Assembly (NCBI GenBank): GCA_015501605.1
Contig: JADNRZ010000021.1
Coordinates: 496,001-560,000, forward strand
From: Panaeolus papilionaceus
Lineage: Eukaryota > Basidiomycota > Agaricomycetes > Agaricales
Reading direction: 5' to 3'
Length of the DNA: 64,000 nucleotides
Positions 1 through 12,200 of the stretch are shown here, one piece after another. The translations under genes were made by a program, and so were the position numbers. The notes below the pieces were generated by a model. The model saw only the letters and a program-made list of their open reading frames with translations. It was not told where the DNA came from and did no database searches. Numbering within the stretch: position 1 is the first letter of the stretch; the number at the start of each line of letters is the position of its first letter.

Positions 1-1345
1 CCGATCTCTCAGAACGGCCACAAACGCGGTGTCTCTGAGTAGGAGTTCCAGCGCGAATACAAGAGAACTTGGGATGTGAGGGACCACGGGCAAATCTATC
101 GCTCCACACTGCTCCATATCACAGTCCTCAGTCTCCTCGTACGCAACGACATGTCTCCTCCTCGCCAAACGCGTGTAAACTCTATGCCTCACGCACCACC
201 ATCGCGTCTTGTCGTACTACAATCACCCCGAGCCTCATCTCACCTCCTTCGCCTGCGCCTTTCACCCTTGTTTCTGAGGTGGATACGGAGCAGTTGTGGG
301 TGGTGTCATCCCTGATGCTAGGCGATGAAGCGGGCTGGCGCAGGAGATTAGGAGCACGAGATTGGGTTGGTGTTATCGCAGACTGATGGATCGGGTCAGA
401 GTGGGTATTGTGCGCAGAGTAAAATATAGAGATGAAATGGAATAAATTCAGGTGAGGATAATGACCATATATACATGAGTGAATAAAATATCTAGAATAT
501 TCTATCAGTAAGAAATCGGCTTGGACAACGCAAGCCAAGACGAATTAACTACATTAAGAAAATACTAATTAATTCTCGATTATTCGAGTACAATTCCAAC
601 AGTGGGTACAGAGGGGCTAGGGGTATGGCTAGAATCCCGTCCGGATGTGGCGAAGGCAGGTGGGCGGACGAAGATGCGGGGACGATACGGAGTCTGGTGT
701 TAGGGACTTTGATGAGTAAGGTTTCATCAAAGCTGAGTGTGGCGAAGTGGGATAAGATAAGACCTGAGAGCGTGTTGGTGTTGGGGCATGATCGGGGAAG
801 GGTGAGGATGTGCAATTCCGGAAATTTGTCTGGATTTTAAGGACGCCATTACCTTTCGTTTCGGTTTCAAAGAGGTCTTGGGGAAGTGAAAGAGAGTTGG
901 AGTAAGGGGCTGGAGAGAGAGGGAGCGGCAAGGTTAGACAGAGAGGAAGATGGAACGGAAGTCCGAATCACCAGCGTTTGACGCTTGAAAGACACAAGAC
1001 ATATGGCTTTGGATCTTGTTTCAGCACATGGCGAGGTGTCTTGAGTTCGTTGATTCTTCATGGATGTGCCGCGTTGGGTTCATTTCAGAGCGCATCGTCT
1101 CAAGGCCGGTTTTTTAAAAATTTCCCATTGAAATTCATTTGATAGTGTGGAGGGAGTGATGGTGTTGCGTTGGCTAGCCTATTATTGTGATTGAAATATC
1201 GGTTTTTTTCACTTCAGTGATTGCACCCTCGTTTCTCCCCAGTCCGATTGTCCTCGTTCCCAGTTCGCTCATTCTATTTTCCTTGAAGGAACCGATGCCG
1301 TACCCCCATCTCCGACCGATGTCATCCCTTCGTTCTCCAGGACAA
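1..1345 (+). repeat. Array unit 0: upstream module E0, GTPase gene deleted
   Basis: This stretch matches, by eye, the modules starting near 4820, 12208 and 29946, which precede the GTPase-like genes. It holds a decayed short frame beginning ISQNG..KRG (1-120) that in this copy is broken by a TAG at about 40. It then has a GT-rich tract and a CT-rich tract. Unlike the other copies it never reaches a GTPase gene: near 1341-1352 it switches, at the shared string caatatattt, into sequence that elsewhere lies downstream of the GTPase gene (25.8 kb). I infer a deletion that removed the whole gene in this unit. No intact gene is seen here. Confidence 0.7.
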
Positions 1346-4300
1346 TATATTTTTCACTTTGTCTTTCTCATTGTGAACCAGAATAGCGTTCCGAGTCCTC
1401 GCACGACGGCGAGATGTGGGCGAACTCCTTACCAGGGGTTTTCGTAAACCGTTCAAAGATAGGGATAAAGAGTGAATTTTACCTCAATAGGACTTGAAAT
1501 GTGATTATTTGAACAGCTAACAGGGACACACGCTTCAGATTCAGGCTCTTTCGCACTTATCACCATATGCTCCGACGCTTGGTTGAATCATAATGCGTCT
1601 TATTCCACTTTTATAGATTAATCACCCAAGACTATATGCATACACAACGCTCTGTCGGTCTCTAAAAGTCAGGGCGAAGTCGAAGCTACTATCATTTCAT
1701 ATCAATGAGGTGGAGATATGAGGATCGTCTCCATGTCAAAGGCTTGGATCTCGAAAGTAGGGCAATGGATTTGCTGCATCGCACCGAAACTCCTTCGCGT
1801 GGTGCCACTGCTGCGATAGCCACATCGAGATCGAGCTGATGCGTGATTGAGACAATGTATACTACGGCACTGTTGTCTCGACCGTGATGCTTGGAGTGAA
1901 TCAGCGCCTAGCAAAATCACATAGTCTGATCAAGAATACATTGTTCGTGAGACGTAGTGTAAGTTGAGCGTAACGCAATGATAATGTAGGCGCTCAAACA
2001 CAAGAAAAGGATCGGTATAAAATGTCACCCGACATCGATAGAGCCCCCTATTTTTCCCCTCTGGTTCTTTTCGGAAGTGCAGTGACTTGGCAGAGTTTAC
2101 GATAGGAATAATCAAGTTAAGGGTGAAAAAGGGTGAAAAGTGAGAGGTGAAGCGCATCGTACGAGCTCGCTGCAGTCGAAACCACCACTGTCAGACACGA
2201 AACACACTGACACCACCCATGTGGGTGTTGAAGATTATCAACATTGGCGCTGCGTTCATCAAGGGACCTCTGTTGAGTGGTTTGGGGATGAGTAGTGAGG
2301 CAAACGGGTCTGAAAAGGGAGGGATGAAGGGAGTGGGTGAAATACATAGGAAGAACAAGAGAGAAAGAGGAGAGAAAGAACGAAGGGCGATCCAGATTAT
2401 CCGGTCCAAAGACAGGCCGGGATCGGGAGGGTAATCAAAATACTGTCGGTTCAACAAGAATATGCTGTATGAGAGCCGGCCCACACCTGGTTCGTCAATC
2501 TTCGATGTTCTACTTTATAGAGAGTATGGTACAGACGAAGTGATATCAGCGTTAACATTAGTCGAAAAAAGAGAAAAGGGGTGCAACGAAAACACTCCGC
2601 CAACTGAAATGCAAACGACGACAAAAGAGCACGACGGAGAAAGCGAGACGAACGTGATTTACCTCACTTGATAATGTCATCATATACAGCATTTTGCAAT
2701 TTATACACCTCCCATATGTCGTCGCTAGTACAATGGGCGGAGAATATGTGAGCATACAGTGATCGAAGGCGACAACAGGATTAAACGCAAGAATGGGGAT
2801 AACCAGACGGTCAGGATGAAAAAGACAGGGAAAAAGGAGGGGACGGGGTATCTTAGACTGCTGTAAAATTGGATAATAAAGAGAAGCGGGAAACTTGTCT
2901 ATGTTCAATGTAAGTAACTGAACGACGGTGTTACGGTCTTATTTTTGAGAGGTAATCATTGGTGATGTCACTAATGTGACGAGTTGCACATGACGTGACG
3001 TGGGCGGTGATCACGGTTCGTTCATGACCAGCTCCCTTGGTTTTGACCACGTAGGCCCCACTCAGAATCACTCACAAACGGCTTTCTCTCCCCTCATCAT
3101 CACCCTTATAGATAATTCTCGATATTCTGGCACATTTTTGCTCAGAATCGGTTGTTTGTATCACGCCATCGTATTCTGACTAGTTCTATGACATTGACGG
3201 TATGTCTCTTTTCCTTACTCACTCTTTCGCCCTTCATTGAATACACGTCCTTTGCTGACTATTATCTAGATATTCATCGTTGCTGTACCTCAATCCCAAC
3301 ATAATGTTAACCACCGCTCTCTTTCCGCCGCCGTGTCACTTCCAGACTCAAAAACCCGAATACTCTAACTCGTCGACGTAGAGATACCGCTGTCTTGACT
3401 TCCACTCCATGTACTACCACGTCATCTTTGCACCGGTCGCATCCGCTTCCAATTCTGCAGAGGATATAATATGGAGGGTCTGTAAGAGCGAGGTGAGGAT
3501 AACGAGCAGTATGTTTCTATTCTTGGTCGTTTCCTTTTGGTTACTTTGCTGTTGCTATTCTCTATTCGTTTTCTCAGCGTTCTCTTTCGCTACTGGTCTG
3601 CTCCTTGCCTCTGCGTTCATATCCATTCCTTAATTCGATCGCTGCTGTTTTTTCTTTCTTCCTTTCCATCGTGCTCGTGCGGTCAACCCGACACCATATT
3701 CACCCCAACACGAGGCGATGCTAGGCGTCCTCAAGCCTTGCGTCCATTATCCCACATTCATGTGGGGTGCCATGATGCTGAACTATTCAGCCTGGCCTCG
3801 TGGAGTTCTATTCATGGCCCTTATTATTCTTAACTCCTGAACGTGCCCGTTCTGGCCCTATTAAAGTTACACCCTCCCCTCGTGTCTGAAGGACACCCCT
3901 CAATCCGGGATCACCCTTATTTTTCTGCTGGGGGTCCAGATCTTGATAGACCCAACGTCGCCATCCCACTCACCAACTGCCTTACATGCCTCTGCCCCAT
4001 CCCGCTTTCCTTTCATGATACCCTCTTATGATGTCATGTTTATCTCTTCTACCATTCCATTTCTTTCCGTTGGTAGAGGATGGGGGCAGTCTTCGGTCCC
4101 TGTTTTTGATGTTGGATAGAGTGGAATGGGTGGTTCTGTTGCCCGATAAACAACTTCTTTCGTGTTTTCATTGCCGTCGTGGTTAACCTTCTCGTCTACC
4201 ATGAGCCTTCGTGTTTCTCATTTCTATAATCTCGGGATCACGTTAACGAGAACGCTAGAATGAGTCTATTCTTTGCTCGTATTCCCATTTCTTGACTTGC

Positions 4301-4820
4301 TGGCGATCACTGCGGCATTCAATGGGAAACGCTGATCCAGGGACGCAGAAATGAAAACCTTGAAGCAACACCCCGCAGCTCAGCGTTGGGTCATGGTTGT
4401 GTTGGTGTCGTTGAGCCGGCCTGTGGGATGGATGGTATTCGTTCGTCCTTCTCCCGTCTTTCTCTTTCATCGTTTGCTTTGTCATTTTATTCTTCTTTTC
4501 TGCCTCAATTTCTGCCTCAATGCGTTCTTTCTGAATCTTTCATTCCCTATCCCCTTCAACTTATTCTTTACGACGGTCTTCAATAAATCACGAATACTGA
4601 CATACTTTCGCCTCTATCCACCCAGATCGTATCACCCACCAGTAGCATCCCCCACATCGGCTCATCCCCATATCGCTTTCTAGCCCCAGGTTCATGATCC
4701 CGCCCAACTATCGGCTCGGGTTCAAACTCGTCAGACTGTCCCTCTGCCATCGCGAACTCAGCCTCACCCCTCCACGTACGGTCACCAATACTGCCAAGAT
4801 TTTTTGGAAACGTCGCCACT
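1346..4820. repeat. Array block D1 (duplicate of D3, about 95% by eye)
   Basis: This block is repeated at about 25.83-29.94 kb (D3, roughly 5% different in the stretches I compared) and, more diverged, at about 9.04-12.2 kb (D2). No confident intact gene is present. Conserved relics are a TGACG-rich segment (2960-3060); a short two-exon frame starting MTLT and resuming after an intron ending ctag as IFIVAV (about 3190-3368); hydrophobic frames at 3410-3835; and a minus-strand frame (2558-2908) containing SDDIWEVYKLQNAVYDD-like residues next to a possible intron. In-frame stops differ between copies, so these look like decayed genes or conserved non-coding DNA. Confidence 0.65.
2960..3060. promoter_or_regulatory. 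Conserved TGACG-rich segment of block D1
   Basis: Several TGACG half-sites (CRE/bZIP-like) and the string GGCGGTGATCACG lie within 100 bp, and the same cluster recurs near 10220-10320 and 27900-27990 although the surrounding DNA has diverged. It lies just upstream of the short conserved spliced frame, so a promoter or upstream activating role is plausible. Which gene it serves is unknown. Confidence 0.35.
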
Positions 4821-6180
4821 TGGTCCCCGATCTCTCAGAACGGCCGCAATTGCGGTGTCTCTGAGCAGTAGTTCCAGCACGAATATGAGAGAACTTGGGA
4901 TGCGAGGGACCACGGGCAAATCTATCACCCTCAACCCCCTCGTCTTGAAATTTGGCTCAACACCGCTCCATACCACAGTCCTCAGTCTCCTGGTACGCAC
5001 TGTCACACCTCCTCGTCAAACGTGTATCAACTCTATGCCTCACGCACCACCATCACGTCTTCTCGCACTACAACCGCCCCTTGCCTCATCTCATCCTCGT
5101 CACCTGCGCCTTCCAACTCCCATTTCTGAGCCGAATACGGAGCAGATCTGGGTGGCGTCATTCCTACTGCTGGGCAATGAAGCAGGCTGGCGCAGGAGAT
5201 GAGGAGCACAAGATTCGGTTGGCGTTATCGCTGACTCATGGATCGCGCCAGAGTGGGTACAGAGGGGGCCAGGGGTATGGGGAGAATCCGTCCCAATCCG
5301 TCCCGGTGTGGTGAAGGAAAGGGAGTGGACGAAGATGCGGGGACGATGATACGGAGTCTGGCGTCAGGGACTACGATGAGTAACGTTTCGTCTAAGCCGA
5401 GTGTGGCGAAGGGGGATGTGATGAGACACGAGACACGAGAGCGTGTTGGTGTTGGGGTATGATCGGGGAAGGGGTGAGGATGTGCGATTGCGGCTGTTGG
5501 GCATTGGGGTTGTCCTTGACGTTCGTTTTAGTATCGGAGAGGTTTTGGGGAACTTCGTGAAAGAGAGTCGGAGTAAGGAGCTGGAGAGGGAACGGCAAGA
5601 CGAATAGGAGAGGAAGACGAAACGGGAAGTCCAAATCACCAGCGTATACCTCTTGAAAGACCCGAGTCGGATGGCTTCGGGCCATGCGGGAGCGCATGGA
5701 AGAGGAGTGGATTGAATTCGTCGTTTTTTCATGGACGCTTCGCGTTGGGTTCCTTTCCAAGGGCATCACCTCAACCCCCGTTTCTTTTTTGACTGTGAAA
5801 ATATTTTGATGTCGTGGAGGACAATGTTGGGTTGGTCTATCGTTTATCGTGATTGAAGCATCGGTTCCTTTGACTTGTGTCTTTTCGACATCGTTTCCTC
5901 CCCTGCCTTGCGATCGTCGTTCCGTTTTCGCCCCCGGTTTGTCTGTACGAACTGAAGTCGTAGCCCGTCACTATCTCCCATTGATCTCACCTCCTTGTTC
6001 TCCGGGATATCACGTGAAATCCACAAGCGCATCTAAATGCCTGCGGTTGAAGTAGATATTGGATCGGTGTTGGTTGCGTGCATGTTGATACACACCCATG
6101 ACTAGGAGGGTTACCATTGCCGGCCATGGTGCCATGTTTTAGCCATTATACGTATATTCCCCTCATGCGTGTTGATATCA
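4820..6180 (+). repeat. Array module E1, upstream of the intact GTPase gene
   Basis: This is a copy of the modules at 1, 12208 and 29946. It starts with the relic frame (ISQNGRN.., broken by a TAG after SEQ) and continues with GT-rich then CT-rich DNA. It includes minus-strand frames (5364-5769) that are shadows in GT-rich sequence and that I do not regard as genes. It ends just before the conserved A/T-rich TATA region of the GTPase gene. No independent gene is supported. Confidence 0.6.
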
Positions 6181-6190
6181 TGGCGATAGC

Positions 6191-6210
6191 TAATAATATA
6201 ATATAAATGT
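6191..6210 (+). promoter_or_regulatory. TATA-like region of GTPase-like gene, copy A
   Basis: The string AATATAATATAAATG is preserved at the same relative place in copy B (13546-13562), and in weakened form in copy C (31301-31316, TTTAATATAAATG). It lies about 365 bp before the start codon and is followed by a conserved leader with the string TTCTTATCCGATGAAATCAC. Preservation in three copies whose surroundings have drifted supports a core-promoter role, but no transcription start can be shown. Confidence 0.45.
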
Positions 6211-6568
6211 TTGCATGTCTACACATTCACGTCCCGCGCGACACGCTGCGCTAAGTTCTTATCCGATGAAATCACTACATTCATTGAGAATGTAATCCAT
6301 CAAAACGAGTGAAGCTCATCGACCATTCGACGATGTGTTTGCTAGAGAGAACCGATCGTCTTGATCTGACAACTTGGATTCATGTCCAACGTGGCAGCTG
6401 ATTGCCGTGACACTCACATGCCATGTCATGGACGCCTCGATGTTTACTCGTGTGCATTTCACCGTATACAGGGAGCTTGCACTTCACCATCTGCTCCCTT
6501 TTACCAACTCGACTTGATTTGATACCACGACGACCCAGTTCTACACTCGCAAATATCTTGCTATCATC

Positions 6569-7908
6569 ATGGAAAATCCTACCACCGTGTACAAGAAAAT
6601 CAGGGTTGGAGGCACCGTATCAGTCGAATTGATTGACCGTCTCGAGGAGGTCAGAGGCAAATTACATCCTACCATGGTTATCTTGTGAATGGATACCTCT
6701 TTTCATATGTCCAATTTTTTATTAACCATTGTTTAGAATTCTGGGGCCCACCGGAGCAGGGAAAAGCACCGTAAGTCTTCATCACCAGGAAATTCTTTCG
6801 AGGTTGCTGATGCTCAGCGATAATTTCCCAGTTTATAGAAGCACTGGACTCGAATAAATCCCTCAAAATATCCAGCAATCAGCTCGAAGGTTTCACGCAG
6901 TCGATATCCCTCTACAAACTTATCAATGTGGAGCGTGGAGTTAATCAAGTGTATCTTATTGATGTGCCTGGATTCGCTGATACAAAGATATCGGAGATGA
7001 GGATTGTGTCCATGTTGAAGGATTGGATGAAAGCAGTAGAGCAAGTGTCCACCCCTCCATCAATGGAACAGGACGGCTAAATATGTCTACTAGGTTGTTT
7101 TATATATACCGTGTTCTGTATTTCACACCTGTCAACAACCCACGTTTGCCAGGGAGTCACCGACAGGTGCTTCGTACTTTCCAGGCTCTAACAGGTGTTC
7201 GCACAGCTAAAAGTATCACTATTGTAACAACAATGTGGGACTGTGTCTGGAACGAGACAGGAAGGAAGCGGGCAGAGAGTAATTACAATCAGCTTCAGGA
7301 AGACATATGGAAGGTGGCTGTGTTGTGGATAGAACCTTACATGTTCTGACCTTTTATTTCAGGAATATGTGGACCAGGGCACAGTGATTCTCAAATTCCA
7401 CAATACACAAGAATCAGCCCTCTCCATTGTGGATAAGGCTTTCAATCGTTATTCTGGGCCTAATTTTGCACTTGTGGGAATGGTAGTCTCTGATGCGACT
7501 CATGTTCGAGACACCTCGTTTGGCACAGACCTTTATAACAACCTCCAGCAACGGATTCACAATCTCAACATGGAAATCACCAACATCAAGTCTGACTTAC
7601 TCGGAGCAGCGGAACAGGGCGACACACAGCTGACAGCGACACTCACTCCACGACTTTCCGAGGCGAAAAAGCTTCTTGCGATGTTCGAGCAAGAGATGTC
7701 CGATTTCGGATCGCACCTTCATGCCCCTCCGATTGACAATATGCCACACCCTCAGATGTTACAGTCCGAACACACACCCCACCCGCTCGCCACTCCCGCT
7801 CCTTCCATGCATCCTCAAATCAACTCGCGCCGCATAGCCACATTTGATAGAGCCCTGAACTCGCTCAAGGAGTTAGGCAAGAGGTTCCACAAGCGTCACG
7901 AGGACTGA
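6569..7908 (+). CDS. P-loop GTPase-like protein, copy A (intact, five exons)
   Basis: Exons inferred from phase and splice sites: 6569-6684, 6737-6770, 6832-7040, 7094-7313, 7363-7908, giving 374 aa. Residues 37-50 form a beta strand plus Walker A/G1 motif (VILILGPTGAGKST). DVPG at 94-97 fits G3, and TTMWD at 165-169 sits where AIG1/septin-like GTPases have their G4 strand. Residues about 250-305 look like a coiled coil (LYNNLQQRIHNLNMEI) and the tail is basic. There is no signal peptide or membrane segment. The family resembles the 'G domain-containing' (AIG1-like) P-loop proteins common in Agaricomycetes; the substrate and role are unknown. Intron 3 uses a GC donor (gcaagt) where copy B has gtaagt. 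It is the only uninterrupted member of the array. Confidence 0.85.
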
Positions 7909-9040
7909 AATCATTGGTGCGGTCACGTCGATGTTTCAGGGTGTTGGATATGAAGTACATGGGTTGCCGAGAATGTCCAAGAGCCCCTGTCGTTTAGCAT
8001 GATTGTTGAGGATGTCTGGTCGGACAGCAGTTGTCGTTCCGTTTCTCTCCCTGTCATAGTTCCCTTGTTATTTCTTGTTCTGTTTTCTTTATTTTATGTT
8101 TGAAGCTTTTCTTTAACGCTCTTACCACTACGACATCGCTTTTTGCTTCTCCTATCAATAATTCATGAACATTGATATGTTTATCCTTCATATTCATCAG
8201 GATCATACTATGCAACTGTCGCATCGTGCACCAATGTACTACAATATCTCTTAATCCCGAGCTCGATGTTTTCCTGAGGCACGCGATACCACTCACACAG
8301 CCCCTTCAACCTCTCCCACAGTCTACACGAACCCAGCATTCACCCTTCGGCTTGCACTCACTCCCAATACTCGCAAGACTTATCTGAATGCTCCACGCTC
8401 GGTCGTCCTACCAGATACCTATACCCAGTCTCACCTGTTAGGGGCCAGGGATGCGGGTTGGCGCATGCGATAAGGAGGGACGCAGCTGGTTGGAGTTGTC
8501 GCAAATTCAAAGTACCAGTCCAGGTGGGAGGATGGAAGCCTCTGGGTATACCAGTGAGAGAGGCGGGTTCAAGGGTGGCAGTTGGCAGTCCACGAGCTTG
8601 ACCCAGTACGATTTTATCGGTTCTCAATGTATTGTTGTTTTGGGCTGTGATGGGACCATGATTGCGAAGACCTCTCTGGCGTAGAGGAGGTTATGGACGT
8701 CCCTTTCAGAGCCTACGAGGTTTTCAGGAATGACATTCAAGTATTGAAAGACGGCAGTCAGAGAGCTTTGAATCATGCGAGAGTGCATGGGGGTTGGATT
8801 TGTCGTTTATCATGAACAACTTATCGGTTTTCGTTCACATTTTTGGCGTCGTGATTCTCGTGTGGTGACAAATTCGTTGTCCCTTGCTGGACGGAGGCGC
8901 GTCGGATGGTCTTTCAACTGAATGCTTTTTGATCTTAATTTTCTCCTTCATCGATCCACAAACTACATCGTGTGGTATGATAAACCCGCCAAGATCAAGC
9001 CTATACGCGAAGGGGGATGTGAATATCAAAGCAGCCTAGT
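7909..9040. other. Spacer after GTPase copy A, diverged E-like relic
   Basis: The DNA just after the stop is A/T-rich and probably holds the 3' end of the transcript. About 8250-8830 resembles, weakly, the GT-rich part of module E (matching 290-950), so it is an older and more diverged copy. Open frames here are short and lack homologous reading frames in the other copies. I see no gene. Confidence 0.4.
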
Positions 9041-12000
9041 TGAGATCGTGATGCTTGTAGTAAATCAGAGGAGACCAGAATCATGTCGTCTGGTCCGGGA
9101 GACACGGGTCGCGAGATGTAGTGCCAGTCGAGCGTAACGCAATGAGAACCCAGCCAATCACAAGAAAAAGAGGCATATATAAAAGATGGGTGGCCACGTC
9201 ATCCGACGTCGACGGAAGACTCCTCAAGTTTGCTCGTTTGTTTATGAAGATGATGCGAGCATATCAGAAGTGCCACGATTAGAGCTTTGATCTGCTGCTT
9301 TCATTCCAGTGGTGTAGTGCGGTGATCTCGCAGAGTTGGCAGAGATCAATAATCAAATTAAGGGTACAGGAAAGGGTGAAAAGTGAGGGTTGAAGCGCAT
9401 GTTATTAGCTCGCAGTGTCTTAAACACACCCGTACACCAATATATACTCAGGTCACCCGTTCAATGTTGAGGAATATCATTTCGAGGCTGTGTTGATCTA
9501 GGAGCGTCCATCGAGTGGATCCTGGATGAATCATGGCGAACGCGGGTCTGAAAAGGAAGGAATGAAGAGAGTAGATGAAATATATAGGGCGGAAAAAAAG
9601 AGCAAGAGGGCAGAGAGGGCGAAGGGCAGTCTAGATTATCCTGTTCCAACAATAATGTCGGGATCGGGAGGGTAATGAACGTACCATCGTTACAACCTGA
9701 ACATGCTGTATGAGACCCAGTCCACACCTCGCTCGTCAATCTTCAAAGTTTGACTTTACAGAAAGTAGGTATCGGACGAAGTGGTATCGGCGTTGCACAG
9801 TAGTCGAAAAAGAGACAAGGGGTGCAATGAAAACGCTCCGACGACTGAAACGCAAGCGATGACAGGGAGAGCACGATGGAGACGCGAGAGGAACGTGATT
9901 TACGCCACTGGATAACGTCAGGGTATGTTGCACTTGTCAATTTGTACACGTCCCATATGTCGTCGCGATTACAATCGGCGAAGAATGTGTGAGCATAGAG
10001 TGATCGAATACGACAACAGGATTACATGCGCGCAAAAATGGGGAAAACCAGAAGGCCAGGATGAAAGAGAAAGGGAAAAAGGAGGGAACGAGATATCTTG
10101 GACTGCTGCAGAAATTGGATAATGAAGAGAAGCGATAAAATTGTATATGTTTGGTGTAAGAGATTGAACGATGGTGTTATGGAGTTATTTTTGAGAGTTT
10201 ATGATACTTATGGTGCTTTGGTGACGTGACTGCGTGACGAGTGGCACATGATGTGACGTGTGGCGGTGATCACGGTTAGTTGACCGCATTCCTGATCGTC
10301 TCCCTTGGTTTTGACCACGTAGTAAGGCTCATGCCCCCCTCAGACTCACTCAATAACTGCTTTCTCTGCTCTCTTGTTTCGTCTCATAATCACCCTTGAA
10401 GCTAATTCTTGATATTCTGGCACCTGGCTGCTCAGAATTGGTTGGTTGTATCGCGCCATCGTATTCTGACTAATGCTCTGAGTTCGCCAGTAAGTCTCTT
10501 TCCTTCCGAACTCTTTCGCCCTTCATTGAAGAGACATCCTGTACTGACTATCATCCAGATATCCGATAAACCTTCCATATTCATCGTTACTGTGTCTCAA
10601 TCCCAACATATCAACAACCGCCGCTCTCTTTCCGCCGCCGTGGCATCTCTAGACTCGGAACCCGAATACTCGTCGACGTAGAGATACCACCGTCTTGCCT
10701 TCACTCCACGTACTGCCACGTCATGTGTGCACTGGAATTGTGACCCAGATAGGCCGCATCTGCTTCCAATTCCGCAGAGGGTGTCTCAGCACGTAGAGAG
10801 TATATGCATTGGCAGTGCGAGGAGGAGGGAGGTGAGAATAACGAGCGGTATGTTTCTATTGTTGGTCCTTTCCTTTTCGTTGTTTTACTGTTGCTCTTCT
10901 CTATCCGTTTCTTCATCGTTCTTCTTCATTACTGTTCTGCTCCTCACCTTTGCGTTCGTAAGCATACCTTTCTTTGATCTCTGCTGTTTTTTTCTTTCTT
11001 CCCTTTCCACCCTGCTCGCGCAGTAAACCCGACACCATATTCATCCCAACACGAGGCGACGCTAGGGGTTCTAAAGCCTTGCGTCTATTATCGCACGTTC
11101 ATGTGGGATGTCGTGACGCTACACTCTGCAACCTGGCCTCGTGGAGTTCCATTCATGGTCCTCCTTGTTCTCAACCCCTAAACGTGCCCGTTCTGGTCCT
11201 ATTAAGGTTACACCATCCCCTCGTGTCTGAAGGACACACCCTTCAATCCGAGATCATCGTTATTCTTCTACCGGAGGTCCAGCTCTTGATCTACCCACCG
11301 TCGCTGTCCCACGCATCCAATTACCTTTCACGCCCCTACCCCCTCCCTCTTTCCTTCTGTTACCCCCTTATGATGTCATGTTTATCTCTTCTGCCATTAC
11401 ATTTGTTTCCGTTGGTAGAGTGTGGACGTTCGGACCCCGTTTTGGGTGATAGATGGAGCGGAAGGGATGGTTTTGTTGCCCGATATACGATATCTTCCTT
11501 GTTTTCATCCTGTAGTCGTTAACCTTCTCGTCCACCTCGAGCTTTCGTGTTTCTCATCTCCAGAATACCGCGATCACGTTAACGAGACCGCTAGAATGAG
11601 TCTATTCCACTCGTCTTCCCATTTCTTAACTTGCCGGCGATTGCAGCGGCACTTCATGGGAAGCACTACTCCGGGGACGCTGGAATGAAACTAAAATGGA
11701 ATTGCTGGAGACGTTGAAGCAACACCCCGCAGCTCAGCGTGGGGCCATGGTCGTGTTGGGGTCATTGAGCTGGCTTGTGGGATGGATGGTCCTTGTTCGT
11801 TAATCCCCCTGTCTTTCGCTTGCGTCGTTTCCTTCGTCCTTTTATTTTTCTCTTCTACTTCAATTTCCGTTTCAATTCGTTCTTCCAGAATATTTCATTC
11901 TCCATCCCCATCAGCTCCTTCTTTACGGCGCTCTTCAATGCTTTCACGCATACTAACCGACTTTCGCCTCTGTATCCGCCCAGATCGCGTCATTCTCCCG

Positions 12001-12200
12001 TACCATCACCCACATCAGCTCATCCTGATATCGTCTTATATCCCTAGGTTTGTGATCCCGCCCAAGTATCGGCTCAGGTCAAGCTTGTCTGAATGTCCCT
12101 CTGCAATCACGAATTCAGCTTCACCCCTGCACATACGCTCACCAGTACTGCCATGATTCTTTGGAATGGTCGCCACTTGGTCAACCGACAGGATGCCTGT
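9041..12200. repeat. Array block D2 (diverged copy)
   Basis: This is the same order of landmarks as D1 and D3: the string agatcgtgatgcttg, a TATA-like catataaaag, the G/A-rich stretch, the TGACG cluster (10220-10320), then the short spliced frame. Here that frame resumes after the acceptor as ISDKPSIFIVTVSQSQ and ends PEYSST at about 10680. D2 differs from both neighbours far more than they differ from each other. A hydrophobic frame at 10840-11025 and frames at 10974-11690 have no intact counterpart elsewhere. No gene is called. Confidence 0.6.
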
